64,000 nucleotides of DNA. It comes from JAGQIB01 sp041393395 (GTDB lineage Bacteria; ARS69). The stretch lies in contig JAWKKG010000006.1 in NCBI GenBank assembly GCA_041393395.1, forward strand, positions 186,001-250,000. The letters are read 5' to 3'. The notes beneath the pieces are model-generated. The model saw only the letters and a list, made by a program, of their open reading frames with translations. It searched no databases and had not been told where the DNA came from. Position numbers and translations under genes: made by a program. Shown here one piece after another: positions 7,978 through 17,121 of this stretch. The first letter of the stretch is position 1; each line of letters begins with the position of its first letter.

Positions 7978-10467
7978 ATGTGGCCGAAACGGAGAGTGGG
8001 TTCCCCCGCGGAGTGCTCCTTGGCGAATCGAACCTCGTCCCTGCGCCGCCTCGCGTCCCCGGACGCGATCCTCTTCTTCGTCACGATCGCGTTCCTGTTC
8101 GACGTGGCGTTGACCGGCCGGGCCTATCTGCTGCGTGACATCCTGACCTTCTTCCATCCGTGGCAGACCGCGGTGAAGGAGCTCGTTCGCGGCGGCGCGC
8201 TTCCGCTGTGGAATCACGACACCTACTGCGGCATCCCGTTGCTGGCGAACCTCCAGAGCGGCGTCTTCTATCCGCCGAACTGGCTCTACTGGATCCTGCC
8301 GTTCGACGTGGCGCTCACGGCCACGTCCGTGCTGCACCTCGCAATCGGCGCCGTCCTGATGCGACGTTTCCTCGGGCGAATCGGACTGTCGGCGACGCCG
8401 GCGCTGCTCGGCGGAGCGCTGTTCGCGTTCAGCACGTGGACCGTGTCGTACCTCGAGTTCCCGATGAAGCTCGGGTCCGCGGTGTGGACACCGCTCCTGT
8501 GGTCGGGATTGCTCGACGCGATGCGCTTCGGACAGCGACGCGGCGTGCTCCGGGCGGCGATCGCAGTGGCGTTGTCGGTGGTGGCGGGCTATCCGCAACT
8601 CGCGTTCTTCGGACTGCTTTCGGGGACCTTGCTCGCGCTCTTCCTGTTCCCGGAGGCGGCCGCCGAACCGGGAGCGACGCCGGCGGGACGCCTGCACCGC
8701 GTGCTGGCGTGGCCGGTCGCGCTCGGGGTCGGGGCGCTCGTGGCGGCCGCGCAACTCGTTCCCGCGGCCGAGATGACCCGCTGGTCGGCGAAGACGGAGC
8801 CGTACGAGACGGTCGTGGCGGTCTCCCGCTCGCTCCCCTGGAAGGGTCTGGTGGGACTCGTCGATCCTTTCTTCCTCGGATTCCCCGGCGTCGACCGGTA
8901 CTGGGGCGGCGATCTCGTGGAGTACTGCTTCGGCGCGATCGGGATCGGGCCGCTCGGGTTGTTGCTGGCCCTCGCCGCGCTCCCGACACTCGTGGGAATG
9001 GGGCGACGGCCGCGACGTCACCGCGGGGAGCCGGCGGAAGCGCCGGTCGTGCCGGCGGTGCTCACCCGCTTCCTTCTCGCGGGTACGCTGCTCGGCCTCG
9101 TGCTCGCACTCGGCCGACACACACCGATCTACCCCTGGCTGCACGACCACGTCCCGGGCTTCGGCCGTTCGCGGTGGCCGTCGACCGCCGGCTTCCTCGT
9201 CGTACTGCACCTCGCACCCCTCGCGGCGATCGGGCTCGCCCGGGTCCGCCGCTCCGCGACGCGGCTGCGTCATCTCGCGTTCGCGACGGCCGGCGTGGGG
9301 CTCGCGCTCGTGCTCGCGGCGCTGCTCGCGCGCGGGCCCCTCGCGGAGACGTTCCGCGCGATGCAGCTCGCCGGGTCGCCGCCGTACCAGGCGGAGGCGT
9401 ACGAGGCGTTCCGCGCGGACTGGATCTCTTCGTTGCTCGTGCGAGGCAGCCTCGTCCTCGCGGCCGGCGCCGTCGGGCTCGTGGTGGAGATCCGCTCCCG
9501 CGCGACGATCGCGTGGGTCGTGTTCGCGCTGCTCGATCTGTTCCTCGCGGCGCGTTCGCTCGAGATGCCGACGGAGCGTGGCTTCTACGATCGCGTTCCC
9601 GCGGAGTCTCGCGAGCTCGCGGCGGAGCTCGACGGTCGCCGCCTGTACACGCCGCGCTCCACCGATCAGCTCGGGAACTTCCTCTATGGCTGCCGCAATC
9701 CCACGTCGTTCGTGTGGGCGCAGCGTGCCCTGCTGTGCAACGCGAACGTCCCCGCCGGTGTCGCGCAGGTGCAAGGCTGCGAACCGCTGAATCCACGACG
9801 ACACGAGGCGTTCGTCCAGATCTTCGACGACGAGGCCAAGACTCCTCACGCGATCCGCGAGCGCATCTTCGATCTGTGGGATGCCGCGCGGATGCTCGAG
9901 GTGAAGGGCGTGCCGCCGCGCGACATTCCGAACCTCGAGAACCCCGAGGCCGGCTTCACCTGGAACCACCACGAGCCTCGGCTCGGACGCGCTTCCGTGG
10001 TATCCGGATGGCAGACCCTGGAGGAAGGTCCCGCGGTGCTCGACACGCTGTTCGGGCCGTCGCACGACCCGGGTCGAATCACGTTGCTGGAAGTGCCGGA
10101 CGGGCAGCCCGAGCCGCCGGAGCCACAACGGACCCCGGCGGGCCGCGCGATCGCGGTGGAGTGGACGAACGGACCGAACTCGCTCCGCGCCGGCTGGGTC
10201 GGCGGCGACGGCGGAATGCTCCGGGTCCTCGAGAGCTGGGCGCCGGGCTGGGAGGCGCGCGTGAACGGTCAGCCCGCGCCCGTCTACCGCGCGGATTTCC
10301 TGTTCCTCGCGGTTCCGGTTCCGCCCGGCACCGTGACCGTGGAGCTCGACTACCGACCGAAGAGCGTCCGGAACGGGCTTCTCGCGTCGGCCGGTGGCCT
10401 GCTGCTGCTCGGCCTGCTTGCGTGGCCGCAGCGACGTTCCGGGGCGTTCGATCCGACCGATTCCTGA
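7978..10467 (+). CDS. YfhO-type multi-spanning membrane protein, putative glycosyltransferase
   Basis: Large integral membrane protein (829 residues from ATG 7978) with more than ten hydrophobic helices in the first 550 residues and a soluble C-terminal part. The early loop HPWQTAVKELVRGGALPLWNH and the GIPLLANLQSGVFYPPN stretch are typical of the YfhO family. Family members are GT-C-like proteins linked to glycosylation of envelope polymers or proteins. A TTG at 8020 has a clear GGAG six bases upstream and may be the true start, giving MANRTSSLRR. It is the first gene of a run with the MOSC and lipoprotein genes. The acceptor and donor are unknown. Confidence 0.8.
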   Translation: MWPKRRVGSPAECSLANRTSSLRRLASPDAILFFVTIAFLFDVALTGRAYLLRDILTFFHPWQTAVKELVRGGALPLWNHDTYCGIPLLANLQSGVFYPPNWLYWILPFDVALTATSVLHLAIGAVLMRRFLGRIGLSATPALLGGALFAFSTWTVSYLEFPMKLGSAVWTPLLWSGLLDAMRFGQRRGVLRAAIAVALSVVAGYPQLAFFGLLSGTLLALFLFPEAAAEPGATPAGRLHRVLAWPVALGVGALVAAAQLVPAAEMTRWSAKTEPYETVVAVSRSLPWKGLVGLVDPFFLGFPGVDRYWGGDLVEYCFGAIGIGPLGLLLALAALPTLVGMGRRPRRHRGEPAEAPVVPAVLTRFLLAGTLLGLVLALGRHTPIYPWLHDHVPGFGRSRWPSTAGFLVVLHLAPLAAIGLARVRRSATRLRHLAFATAGVGLALVLAALLARGPLAETFRAMQLAGSPPYQAEAYEAFRADWISSLLVRGSLVLAAGAVGLVVEIRSRATIAWVVFALLDLFLAARSLEMPTERGFYDRVPAESRELAAELDGRRLYTPRSTDQLGNFLYGCRNPTSFVWAQRALLCNANVPAGVAQVQGCEPLNPRRHEAFVQIFDDEAKTPHAIRERIFDLWDAARMLEVKGVPPRDIPNLENPEAGFTWNHHEPRLGRASVVSGWQTLEEGPAVLDTLFGPSHDPGRITLLEVPDGQPEPPEPQRTPAGRAIAVEWTNGPNSLRAGWVGGDGGMLRVLESWAPGWEARVNGQPAPVYRADFLFLAVPVPPGTVTVELDYRPKSVRNGLLASAGGLLLLGLLAWPQRRSGAFDPTDS

Positions 10468-10539
10468 TATCTTCCCGGATCGGGGCGGCGCCCGGACCCT
10501 GGAAGCGCGCCGCCGGCACCCATTCTCGGAGTGAACGTC

Positions 10540-10998
10540 ATGGGGCGCGTCGTCGCCATTCACATCGCCTCGAAGCCGGGTGATGACCCGTTCGAGATTT
10601 CGGAGGCGGTACTCGTGCCCGGTCGCGGCATCGAAGGCGACCGCAAGTACCTCGCCGCCGGCGAGAAGGGACTCGAGGAACCGGGCAGGGCCGTGACGTT
10701 CATCGAGTCCGAGGCGCTCGCGGCGATCCGGCACGAGTCCGACATCGAGCTCTCGGCCGCCGCGAGCCGGCGCAACGTCCTCACCGAGCGCGTGGCGCTG
10801 AATCACCTCGTCGGCCGGCGTTTCCGGGTCGGCGGGACCGAGCTCGAGGGCTTCGAGCTCTGCGAACCGTGCCGCTACCTGCAGGAGCTCAACGGGATCC
10901 CGAACCTCGTGTCCGCGCTGCTCCACCGCGGCGGTCTGCGCGCCCGGATCGTGAAGGGCGGAACGATCCGTCCCGGGGATCCGATCGAGCAGCTGTGA
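10540..10998 (+). CDS. MOSC domain protein
   Basis: Small stand-alone MOSC domain (152 residues), the fold found at the C-terminus of molybdenum-cofactor sulfurases and in YiiM-type proteins. The beta-strand motif VLVPGRGIEGDRK and the conserved cysteine region ELCEPCRYL are visible. The CxxC-type cysteines could carry a persulfide. ATG 10540 is preferred because GGAG lies eight bases upstream. GTG 10531 is an alternative. It sits between a membrane glycosyltransferase-like gene and a lipoprotein gene, an unexpected neighbourhood for a molybdenum-cofactor-related domain. The substrate is unknown. Confidence 0.88.
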   Translation: MGRVVAIHIASKPGDDPFEISEAVLVPGRGIEGDRKYLAAGEKGLEEPGRAVTFIESEALAAIRHESDIELSAAASRRNVLTERVALNHLVGRRFRVGGTELEGFELCEPCRYLQELNGIPNLVSALLHRGGLRARIVKGGTIRPGDPIEQL

Positions 10999-12077
10999 GC
11001 GGAGTCGGGCGCCGCTGGGCGCCGTTCGCACGCGCGACCGCGACCGCGCTGACGGCGGCGATTCTCGTGTGGGCCGCGGGATGCAGCCGGCCCGAGGCGT
11101 TCAGCGCCCGCAACGTACTGCTCGTCCTGTGGCCCCCCACAGGAGCCGACGCGGTCGGCTGCGGCGGAGATCCCGCGGCGCGCACCCCGACCCTGGACCG
11201 CCTCGCCCGCCAGGGTGCCATGTTTCGCGACGCCTGGGCCGCCTCACCGGACCCGCGCCTCGCGTGGGCGACGCTCGCCGACGGCCAACCGCCGCACCGA
11301 CGCACCGCCGACGCGACGTTTCCGACTCTCGAGCGATCGGTGGCCGCGGCCGGTCTCACGACCGCGACGTTCGGGCTGCCACCGGAGTCCGCTTCGCCGA
11401 CAAGTGACCCGGTCGCGGACGCCACGGCTTGGCTCGCGCGCGTGCCGCGAGGCGACGCGTTCTTCCTCGCGACCGGGCTCGCCGGTTCGTCACCCGAGCG
11501 GACCGACTCGGAGTTGCTGCGACTCGTCCAGGGGGTGGAAGACTGGGGGCACATGCGGCGAACGTTCATTCTCGTGACGTCGCCGTGCGGCGTGCCGCGC
11601 GCCGGGGAGAGCGTTCCCGCGGAGTCGGCCCGCTCGCGCTTCGACGAATCCGTGCTCCGGGTTCCGCTCGTCCTGTGGGGCCCCTACCCCTGGCGCGGTG
11701 GCTCGGTGCGCCCCGATCTCGCAGCGGCGGTCGACGTCGTGCCCACGGTGCTGGAGGCGATCCGCGTGGGTGGCGACTGGCGTCAGCCGGGACGCGCGCT
11801 CGCCGAACGGGTGAAGCCGTGGAAGGAACCGAACCTCGCGGCGCTCGCCGAGGGCGTCGCCGTGCGCGCGGGCCCCGGTGACGCTTCGTCGACGGCGGCG
11901 CTGCGGCGCGGCGACTGGAAGCTCGTCGCCGGGCCGGATCCCGCGCTGTTCGATCTCGCCCGCGACCCGGCCGAGACGACGAACCTCGCCGACACTCGAC
12001 CCGACGTGCTGGCCGAGCTCGAGCGCGAGATCGAAAGCCGGCGCGATCCGCACGTCCTCCACCGGGTGGGCGGCTGA
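10995..12077 (+). CDS. Lipoprotein of the alkaline phosphatase/sulfatase fold, active site missing
   Basis: Predicted 360-residue lipoprotein (lipobox WAAGC near residue 26) starting at a GTG that overlaps the MOSC stop. After the lipobox, NVLLVLWPPTGADAVGC lines up with the sulfatase start NVLLITxDTLRAD, but the metal-binding aspartates are replaced. TPTLDRLARQG is conserved. The place of the catalytic Cys/Ser motif [CS]PSH is taken by SPDPRLAWATL. The C-terminal LFDLARDPAETTNLAD is a standard sulfatase ending. It is therefore probably a non-catalytic binding protein. It is translationally coupled to both neighbours. Confidence 0.8.
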   Translation: MSGVGRRWAPFARATATALTAAILVWAAGCSRPEAFSARNVLLVLWPPTGADAVGCGGDPAARTPTLDRLARQGAMFRDAWAASPDPRLAWATLADGQPPHRRTADATFPTLERSVAAAGLTTATFGLPPESASPTSDPVADATAWLARVPRGDAFFLATGLAGSSPERTDSELLRLVQGVEDWGHMRRTFILVTSPCGVPRAGESVPAESARSRFDESVLRVPLVLWGPYPWRGGSVRPDLAAAVDVVPTVLEAIRVGGDWRQPGRALAERVKPWKEPNLAALAEGVAVRAGPGDASSTAALRRGDWKLVAGPDPALFDLARDPAETTNLADTRPDVLAELEREIESRRDPHVLHRVGG

Positions 12078-13837
12078 TGACGGAGGCCGCTCGGGTCTCA
12101 CGTCGCCGCCGACTCGCCGCGGCGGCGACGCTCGGGATGCTCGTGCTTCCGATCCTCGTGGCGGTGCTGCGGCCGGGCTGGATCCAGAGTCACGAGGGTC
12201 TGTCCTATCCCATTCGACAGGTCGAGCTCTGGCGTTGCTGGCAGGACGGGCTGTACTCCGCGCGATGGTTTCCCGATCTCTGTCACGGTCAGGGCTATCC
12301 GTTTCTCTCGTTCTACGCGCCGCTCGTGTTCTACCTCGCGGGTCTCGGCCAGCTCCTGGGTCTCTCGGCGGTCGCCAGCCTCAAGATCCCGATCGTCCTC
12401 GGCCTCCTCGCGGGCGTGGCCGGCATGTATCGGCTCACGCGGCTCGGAACGTCGCGGGCGGGAGCACTCGTCGCGGCGGCGCTGTTCACGTTCGCGCCCT
12501 ACCGTCTGCGCGACCTGTTCATCCGCGGCGACCTCGCGGAGCTGCTCGCCCAGAGCTTCCTTCCCTGGGCGCTGTGGGCGCTGCTGCGGCTCGGCCAGCG
12601 GCGCGACGTTCGACATGTGGCGGCAGTCATGATCGCGGGCACCCTCGCGATCCTCTCGCACAACATCCTCGGCATGTTCACGGGACTCTGCCTCGCGCTT
12701 GCCGCCGTCGTGGCGGTGCTGTCGAGCCGCGAGCGTGTCGCGACCGCGATCGCTTGCGGCGTCGCGGGGATCGGTACGCTTGCGGGCAGCGCGTTCTTCT
12801 GGGCGCCCGCACTCCACGAGAAGCAGTTCGTGCAGATCGATCAGCTCACGACCGGTCACTACGAGCTCTCGCGCTGGTTCGTCCCGCCGCTTGCGTTCTT
12901 CGGGCGCGGCGAGTTTCCGGGGATCTCCCAGGAACTGCCGATGACGTTCGAGCTCGGCTGGGCGCAGTGGCTCGGCATTCTGCTCCTCGTCGCCCTCGCG
13001 ATCGGAACCCGCGCCGGTCGGTTCACGAGTCCGGAGTCTCCACCCCCCGCGCGACGTGCGCTCGTCGTGCTCGGCCTGGCGCTGCTGGCGGGCGGGCTGT
13101 TCCTCACGACGCGCGCGGCCGCACCGGTCTACGCGGCGTTCCCGCTGCTGACGTTCGTGCAGTTTCCGTGGCGGTTGCTCGCCGTCGCCACCGTCGGAGC
13201 CGCGCTGCTCGGCGGGCTCGGGGCGGATCGGCTCGCCGACGTCGTGGCGGGTCGGCGGGGGTGGGCGCTCGCCGCGGGCCTCGTTCTCGCCTCGACCGCG
13301 CTCGCCTGGCCGCTCGTGGGGCCGAAGCCGAACGGTGTGCTGCCGGCGGGAGTGCTCGAGCCGACCTCCTTGCAGGCGACGCGCAACACCACGACCGCCG
13401 GCGAGTACCTGCCGCGGGAAGTCACGAGGATCGGGCGACCGCGGTCGTTCGAGAACGGCGTCCGCGTCGAGGAGAACACGCGGGTGCTCGCGGCGAGCCG
13501 TCGCGCCGGACGCTGGTCGTTGCGGATCGAGTCCGAAGCGCCGGCGCGGGTGACGCTCGTCGACCTGTACTATCCGGGATGGGTCGCGACCGCGAACGGC
13601 CGGCTACTCGAGCTCGGGGCCACGGACGGGACCGGGAATCTCTGGTTCGAAGCTCCCGCGGGCACGACGGACGTCGAGGTGCGACTCGAGCCGCTCCCGG
13701 TCCGGCGCGGCGCACGGATCCTGTCGGGGATCACGTGGATCGCGCTGCTGCTCGCCGTGCTCGGCGCCCGGATCTTCGGCGCCCGCTCATCCGGCGGGCG
13801 GCGCCGCGTGGTCGGGCGATCGACGTCGACCACGTAA
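12077..13837 (+). CDS. Multi-spanning membrane protein of the PTPS-related/GT-C type
   Basis: Protein of 586 residues with about 11 membrane helices and a soluble C-terminal beta-rich part. The first loop carries the pattern SHEGLSYPIRQVELWRCWQ...GYPFLSFYAPLVFY. This is typical of membrane proteins annotated as 6-pyruvoyl-tetrahydropterin-synthase-related (PF10131). They resemble GT-C glycosyltransferases and have no pterin enzyme activity shown. The start overlaps the stop of the lipoprotein by one base. Its last 51 bases overlap the end of the converging minus-strand gene. It likely works with the YfhO-type protein upstream on an envelope glycan. Confidence 0.75.
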   Translation: MTEAARVSRRRRLAAAATLGMLVLPILVAVLRPGWIQSHEGLSYPIRQVELWRCWQDGLYSARWFPDLCHGQGYPFLSFYAPLVFYLAGLGQLLGLSAVASLKIPIVLGLLAGVAGMYRLTRLGTSRAGALVAAALFTFAPYRLRDLFIRGDLAELLAQSFLPWALWALLRLGQRRDVRHVAAVMIAGTLAILSHNILGMFTGLCLALAAVVAVLSSRERVATAIACGVAGIGTLAGSAFFWAPALHEKQFVQIDQLTTGHYELSRWFVPPLAFFGRGEFPGISQELPMTFELGWAQWLGILLLVALAIGTRAGRFTSPESPPPARRALVVLGLALLAGGLFLTTRAAAPVYAAFPLLTFVQFPWRLLAVATVGAALLGGLGADRLADVVAGRRGWALAAGLVLASTALAWPLVGPKPNGVLPAGVLEPTSLQATRNTTTAGEYLPREVTRIGRPRSFENGVRVEENTRVLAASRRAGRWSLRIESEAPARVTLVDLYYPGWVATANGRLLELGATDGTGNLWFEAPAGTTDVEVRLEPLPVRRGARILSGITWIALLLAVLGARIFGARSSGGRRRVVGRSTSTT

Positions 13838-15184
13838 CGACGCGAGCAGGTCCCGACCGGCCAGCGAGACCACGAGTAGCAGCGGCGGCCCGAGCTGGTA
13901 GCGGAACCGGTTGTTCTCTCCGTACTCGAGCAGGATTCCGGTCGCCGACACCCAGAGGATCGTTCCGAGCAGGAACACGGTCACGAGTCGCTCCTCGCGA
14001 ACGACTCGCCCACGCACGATGCGAACGAGCAACGCCGCGATCGCGCCCAGCACGAGGCTCCGCAGGAGCCACGAACGCTGCATCGCCTCGAACGGCGCGA
14101 TCCAGCGGCGAACCCGGAACCGGATCGGTCGGACGAACGAATCGTCCGTGACCGGATCCAGGAATCGCCGCGACGTCCAGCGCACGGAACGGGCGAAGGC
14201 CCCGGGGTGCGCGCGGAGGAGCGTCTTCGTGTCCTTCAGGTACACGGCGGACGCGATCGGATAGATCCAGTGGTTGTAGTTGACGGGGTTCTCGCGCGTG
14301 CGGGTCTTCCCCGTTTGATCCAGCGCCGGAATACCGGTGTTCCCTCGCGCCGGGCCGAGCAGCGCCACGTACTTCTCGGGCGGCGAGAACTCCCATTCGC
14401 GCGAGATCGGTGACAGCTCGCCGGACGCGATCAGCGACTCGACCTGGGGAGGCGGCACGCTCTCCGTGAGCATTCGGTGGGCGCTGTTGCCTCCCCACGA
14501 GCTCGTCCCGAAGAATCCGAAGAGCACGAGATTCTTCGCCGCGAGCAGGAACACGGGCGCCACGGGGATCGCAGCGCACGCGAACGCGCGTCGCCGACGA
14601 CCCCTCGGCGCGAACGCCACCGCGGCCGCCACCGCCGCAGCGAAGTAGAGCGGGTGGAACAGGCTCCGCAAGAGTCCGAGCGCTCCGAGCGCGACGAATC
14701 CTCCGGCCAGGTCCGCGCCCGGCTCGCCGCGGGATCGCGCGAGCAGCGCCGCCGCCACCGCGAGCAACGCGGCCGCGAGATGCGGGTAGAAGAACCAGTG
14801 CTCGTACACGACGACGGTCGGGGTCGACGTCGCGACGAGGGCCACGACTCCCGCCGCCCCCGCCGGCCAGCGGAACGAGCGCAGGGCGAGGAACAATCCG
14901 AGACACGTCGCGAGACCGGCGACGAGATACAGCACGGAGAGCGGGCGGCCGGGATCCTCCGGCGCGACCTTCAGGGCCAGGCCCGCGATCGCGTTGAAGA
15001 GGGGCGGCTGCGCGTGCAGGTACCACAGACTCTGCGCGAGATGGTCCCGGAGCAGCGGCGGATCCAGCAACTGCGCGAAGTAGTCGATCGTGTCCGCGCG
15101 GAAGGGGATCCCGGCGCGGCTCCACGCCAGACGGCCGACGAGAAACGCCAGGGACACGAGCAGGGAGTCGCGATGTCGGCGCAC
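13787..15184 (-). CDS. Membrane glycosyltransferase-like protein (GT39/ArnT-like)
   Basis: Integral membrane protein of about 465 residues with around ten helices. GTG 15184 is preferred because GGGAGG lies five bases upstream and the protein then begins with RRHRDSLLVSLAFLVGRLAW, a basic N-region followed by the first helix. The first periplasmic loop contains RADTIDYFAQLLDPP and an LHAQPPLFNAIAG segment. The latter corresponds to the HxPPL-like loop of GT-C dolichyl-phosphate-mannosyltransferase-type enzymes. The gene converges on and overlaps the membrane protein gene ending at 13837. Donor and acceptor are unknown. Confidence 0.72.
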   Translation of the reverse strand: MRRHRDSLLVSLAFLVGRLAWSRAGIPFRADTIDYFAQLLDPPLLRDHLAQSLWYLHAQPPLFNAIAGLALKVAPEDPGRPLSVLYLVAGLATCLGLFLALRSFRWPAGAAGVVALVATSTPTVVVYEHWFFYPHLAAALLAVAAALLARSRGEPGADLAGGFVALGALGLLRSLFHPLYFAAAVAAAVAFAPRGRRRRAFACAAIPVAPVFLLAAKNLVLFGFFGTSSWGGNSAHRMLTESVPPPQVESLIASGELSPISREWEFSPPEKYVALLGPARGNTGIPALDQTGKTRTRENPVNYNHWIYPIASAVYLKDTKTLLRAHPGAFARSVRWTSRRFLDPVTDDSFVRPIRFRVRRWIAPFEAMQRSWLLRSLVLGAIAALLVRIVRGRVVREERLVTVFLLGTILWVSATGILLEYGENNRFRYQLGPPLLLVVSLAGRDLLASLRGRRRSPDHAAPPAG

Positions 15185-15416
15185 GAAACCTCCCCGGCGG
15201 CGAAGTCCGGACGGAGGATACGGCGTCGCGTCGTTTCGATCTACGCGGGCGTGCCGGGTCCCGCGTGGCGCGGTGCCGGGCGCCCGGGAACGGGTTGCGC
15301 CGCACCGGCGCTCGCCCGGCACGACGGGGGCCCCTTCGTCGTCTCGTTCCCGCGTTGCCGGAGGGCCTCCCGCGCCCTATCCTGGACGGTCACGAATCCC
15401 ACCGACCGGAGTTCCC

Positions 15417-16370
15417 ATGTCCACGTCACCGGAAGTGAGAACACTCGAGATCATCATCGCGCACAGCGCCGGGACCTGCTTCGGCGTGGAAGACGCGATC
15501 GAGATGGCCGAGCGGACGAAGCAGCCCATCCTCGGCCCGATCGTGCACAACCGGCTGGTCGTGGAAGGGCTCGCGCGCCAGGGCATCCCCGTGCTGGAGC
15601 GCTATTCCGATCTGTCCGGGCTCGCGGGTCAGGGCGTGAACGAGGTCGTCATCACGGCGCACGGCTATCCGCGCGAGCTGAAGGAAGATCTCGATCGGCG
15701 CGGCATCGTGTACCACGACGCGACGTGCCCCGTGTTGCTCAAGTGGGTCTACGGCAAGATCCGCAAGTTCGAGAGCGAGGGCTACAAGGTGATCCTCGTG
15801 GGAAACCCGGATCACGCGGAGATCATCGCGAGCCGCTCGTACGGCCAGGATATCCACGTCGTGTACTCGAACGAGCACGTGGCCGCGTTGCCCGACGACC
15901 TCGGCCCGAAGACGGTCGCCTTCTGCCAGACGACGATCACGCGCAGCAAGTTCGAGGCGCTCGTGGAGAGGATCCGGGAGACGAAGTATCCGGGCCTCAA
16001 GGCGGTCGACACGCGGTGCAAGCCGGTGAAGAACCAGCAGGAAGCGGTGGCGCGTCTCGCGCAGTGGGTCGACGCGATGATCATCGTGGGCGGTTTCAGT
16101 TCCTCGAACACCACGAACCTCGCGCGTATCTCGAGCGTTCATCTCCCGGAGGCGACGTATCACGTCGACTCGCCGGATCTCGTGCAGAAGGAGTGGCTCG
16201 AGAACGTGTCCCACCTCGGGATCGGCGGCGGCACCTCCACGCCGAAGGATCAGATCCGCGCGGTGCAGCGGCGGGTGGCGGAGCTGTTCGAAGGCCACGT
16301 GCTGTACCGGCGCGAAGATCGCGACGGCGAGATCGAGCGCGACGATTTCGGCGCCGACGAAGAGTTCTAG
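15417..16370 (+). CDS. ispH: IspH/LytB-family 4-hydroxy-3-methylbut-2-enyl diphosphate reductase, divergent
   Basis: Iron-sulfur enzyme of the last MEP-pathway step, producing IPP and DMAPP. The 317-residue protein is divergent, but the residues known to matter can be aligned: cluster cysteines in GTCFGV (Cys21), DATCPVL and TRCKPV, substrate histidines in VHNR, AHGYP and DHAEI, the general-acid Glu two residues after the last of these, Thr in FCQTTIT, and the SSSNTTN and GGTSTP diphosphate loops. The usual GFCxGVxRA and CYATTNRQ signatures are altered. ATG 15417 has GGAG upstream. Function as IspH is likely but not certain. Confidence 0.8.
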   Translation: MSTSPEVRTLEIIIAHSAGTCFGVEDAIEMAERTKQPILGPIVHNRLVVEGLARQGIPVLERYSDLSGLAGQGVNEVVITAHGYPRELKEDLDRRGIVYHDATCPVLLKWVYGKIRKFESEGYKVILVGNPDHAEIIASRSYGQDIHVVYSNEHVAALPDDLGPKTVAFCQTTITRSKFEALVERIRETKYPGLKAVDTRCKPVKNQQEAVARLAQWVDAMIIVGGFSSSNTTNLARISSVHLPEATYHVDSPDLVQKEWLENVSHLGIGGGTSTPKDQIRAVQRRVAELFEGHVLYRREDRDGEIERDDFGADEEF

Positions 16371-16419
16371 TGTCCCGAGTTCCCGTTCATTCGCCGGCGC
16401 TTCTCCGGAGCGGAGCCCG

Positions 16420-17121
16420 ATGACCCGAGCGCAGCGGCTGGCGTTTCTCAAGGTGCTCGCCGCATTCGCGTGGGCCGACGGAGAGGTCGAGGCGAACGAG
16501 CGCAACCGCATCAAGATCCTGTTCAACTCGTTCGAGCTGGAGGGGGACGCCCGCCACGAGGTCGACGCTCTGCTCGCGGAGCGCGTGGACTTCGACGACG
16601 CGATCGCGCTCGCGAAGGAGTTCGCGGGAACGTTCGCGCTGCCCGGCGCGCGGCGACAGCTCCTGGACGAGATCGAGACCCTGCTCGGCGCGGAGGACGA
16701 ACGAGCGAAGGGCGAGCGGGAGCTGCTGGAGCACGTGCGTGCGATTCTTCAGGGCCACGGGCCCGTGGACGGATTCGTGGACCGCATGCGTGGTCTGTTC
16801 TCCCGCACGCTGTTCGCGAAGAACGAGTCCGGGGGCGACACCCCGGATCCGGAGGCGCGCGACCGCGCCTTCCTCGCCGCCGTCACCGAGGACCGTCCCG
16901 GGGCGGACTCGGATCTGCAGCGCCTCTGCGCCGACTACTCGCGCCGGGCCACGATGGAGGAACGTCTCGCGATCATCGATCGCATGTTCGAGCAGGCGGC
17001 GGCCGACGGAGCGATCTCGAAGCGCGCCGAGGAGCAGGCCCACCGGGTGGCGCATCTCCTCTGGATCTCCACGGCCGAGTACCACGGCGTTCGCGACCGC
17101 TGGCGGGATCGACTCGCGTGA
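16420..17121 (+). CDS. TerB-like protein with two helical repeats
   Basis: Soluble all-helical protein of 233 residues. The N-terminal half (FLKVLAAFAWADGEVEANERNRIK) and the C-terminal half (MFEQAAADGAISKRAEEQA) both carry the TerB/DjlA-type pattern of an acidic ADGE or ADGxI turn followed by an ExxR helix, which suggests a duplicated TerB fold. TerB proteins are metal-binding or scaffold modules first linked to tellurite resistance. The real role here is unknown. The stop overlaps the GTG of the HD-domain gene, so the two are translationally coupled. Confidence 0.8.
   Translation: MTRAQRLAFLKVLAAFAWADGEVEANERNRIKILFNSFELEGDARHEVDALLAERVDFDDAIALAKEFAGTFALPGARRQLLDEIETLLGAEDERAKGERELLEHVRAILQGHGPVDGFVDRMRGLFSRTLFAKNESGGDTPDPEARDRAFLAAVTEDRPGADSDLQRLCADYSRRATMEERLAIIDRMFEQAAADGAISKRAEEQAHRVAHLLWISTAEYHGVRDRWRDRLA

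Noticed and set aside
7795..11031. Very long open frame on the minus strand, opposite the YfhO-type gene
   Set aside because: It is antisense to genes with clear family motifs and its product is Arg/Glu-rich without any recognisable domain. Such frames are common in GC-rich DNA.
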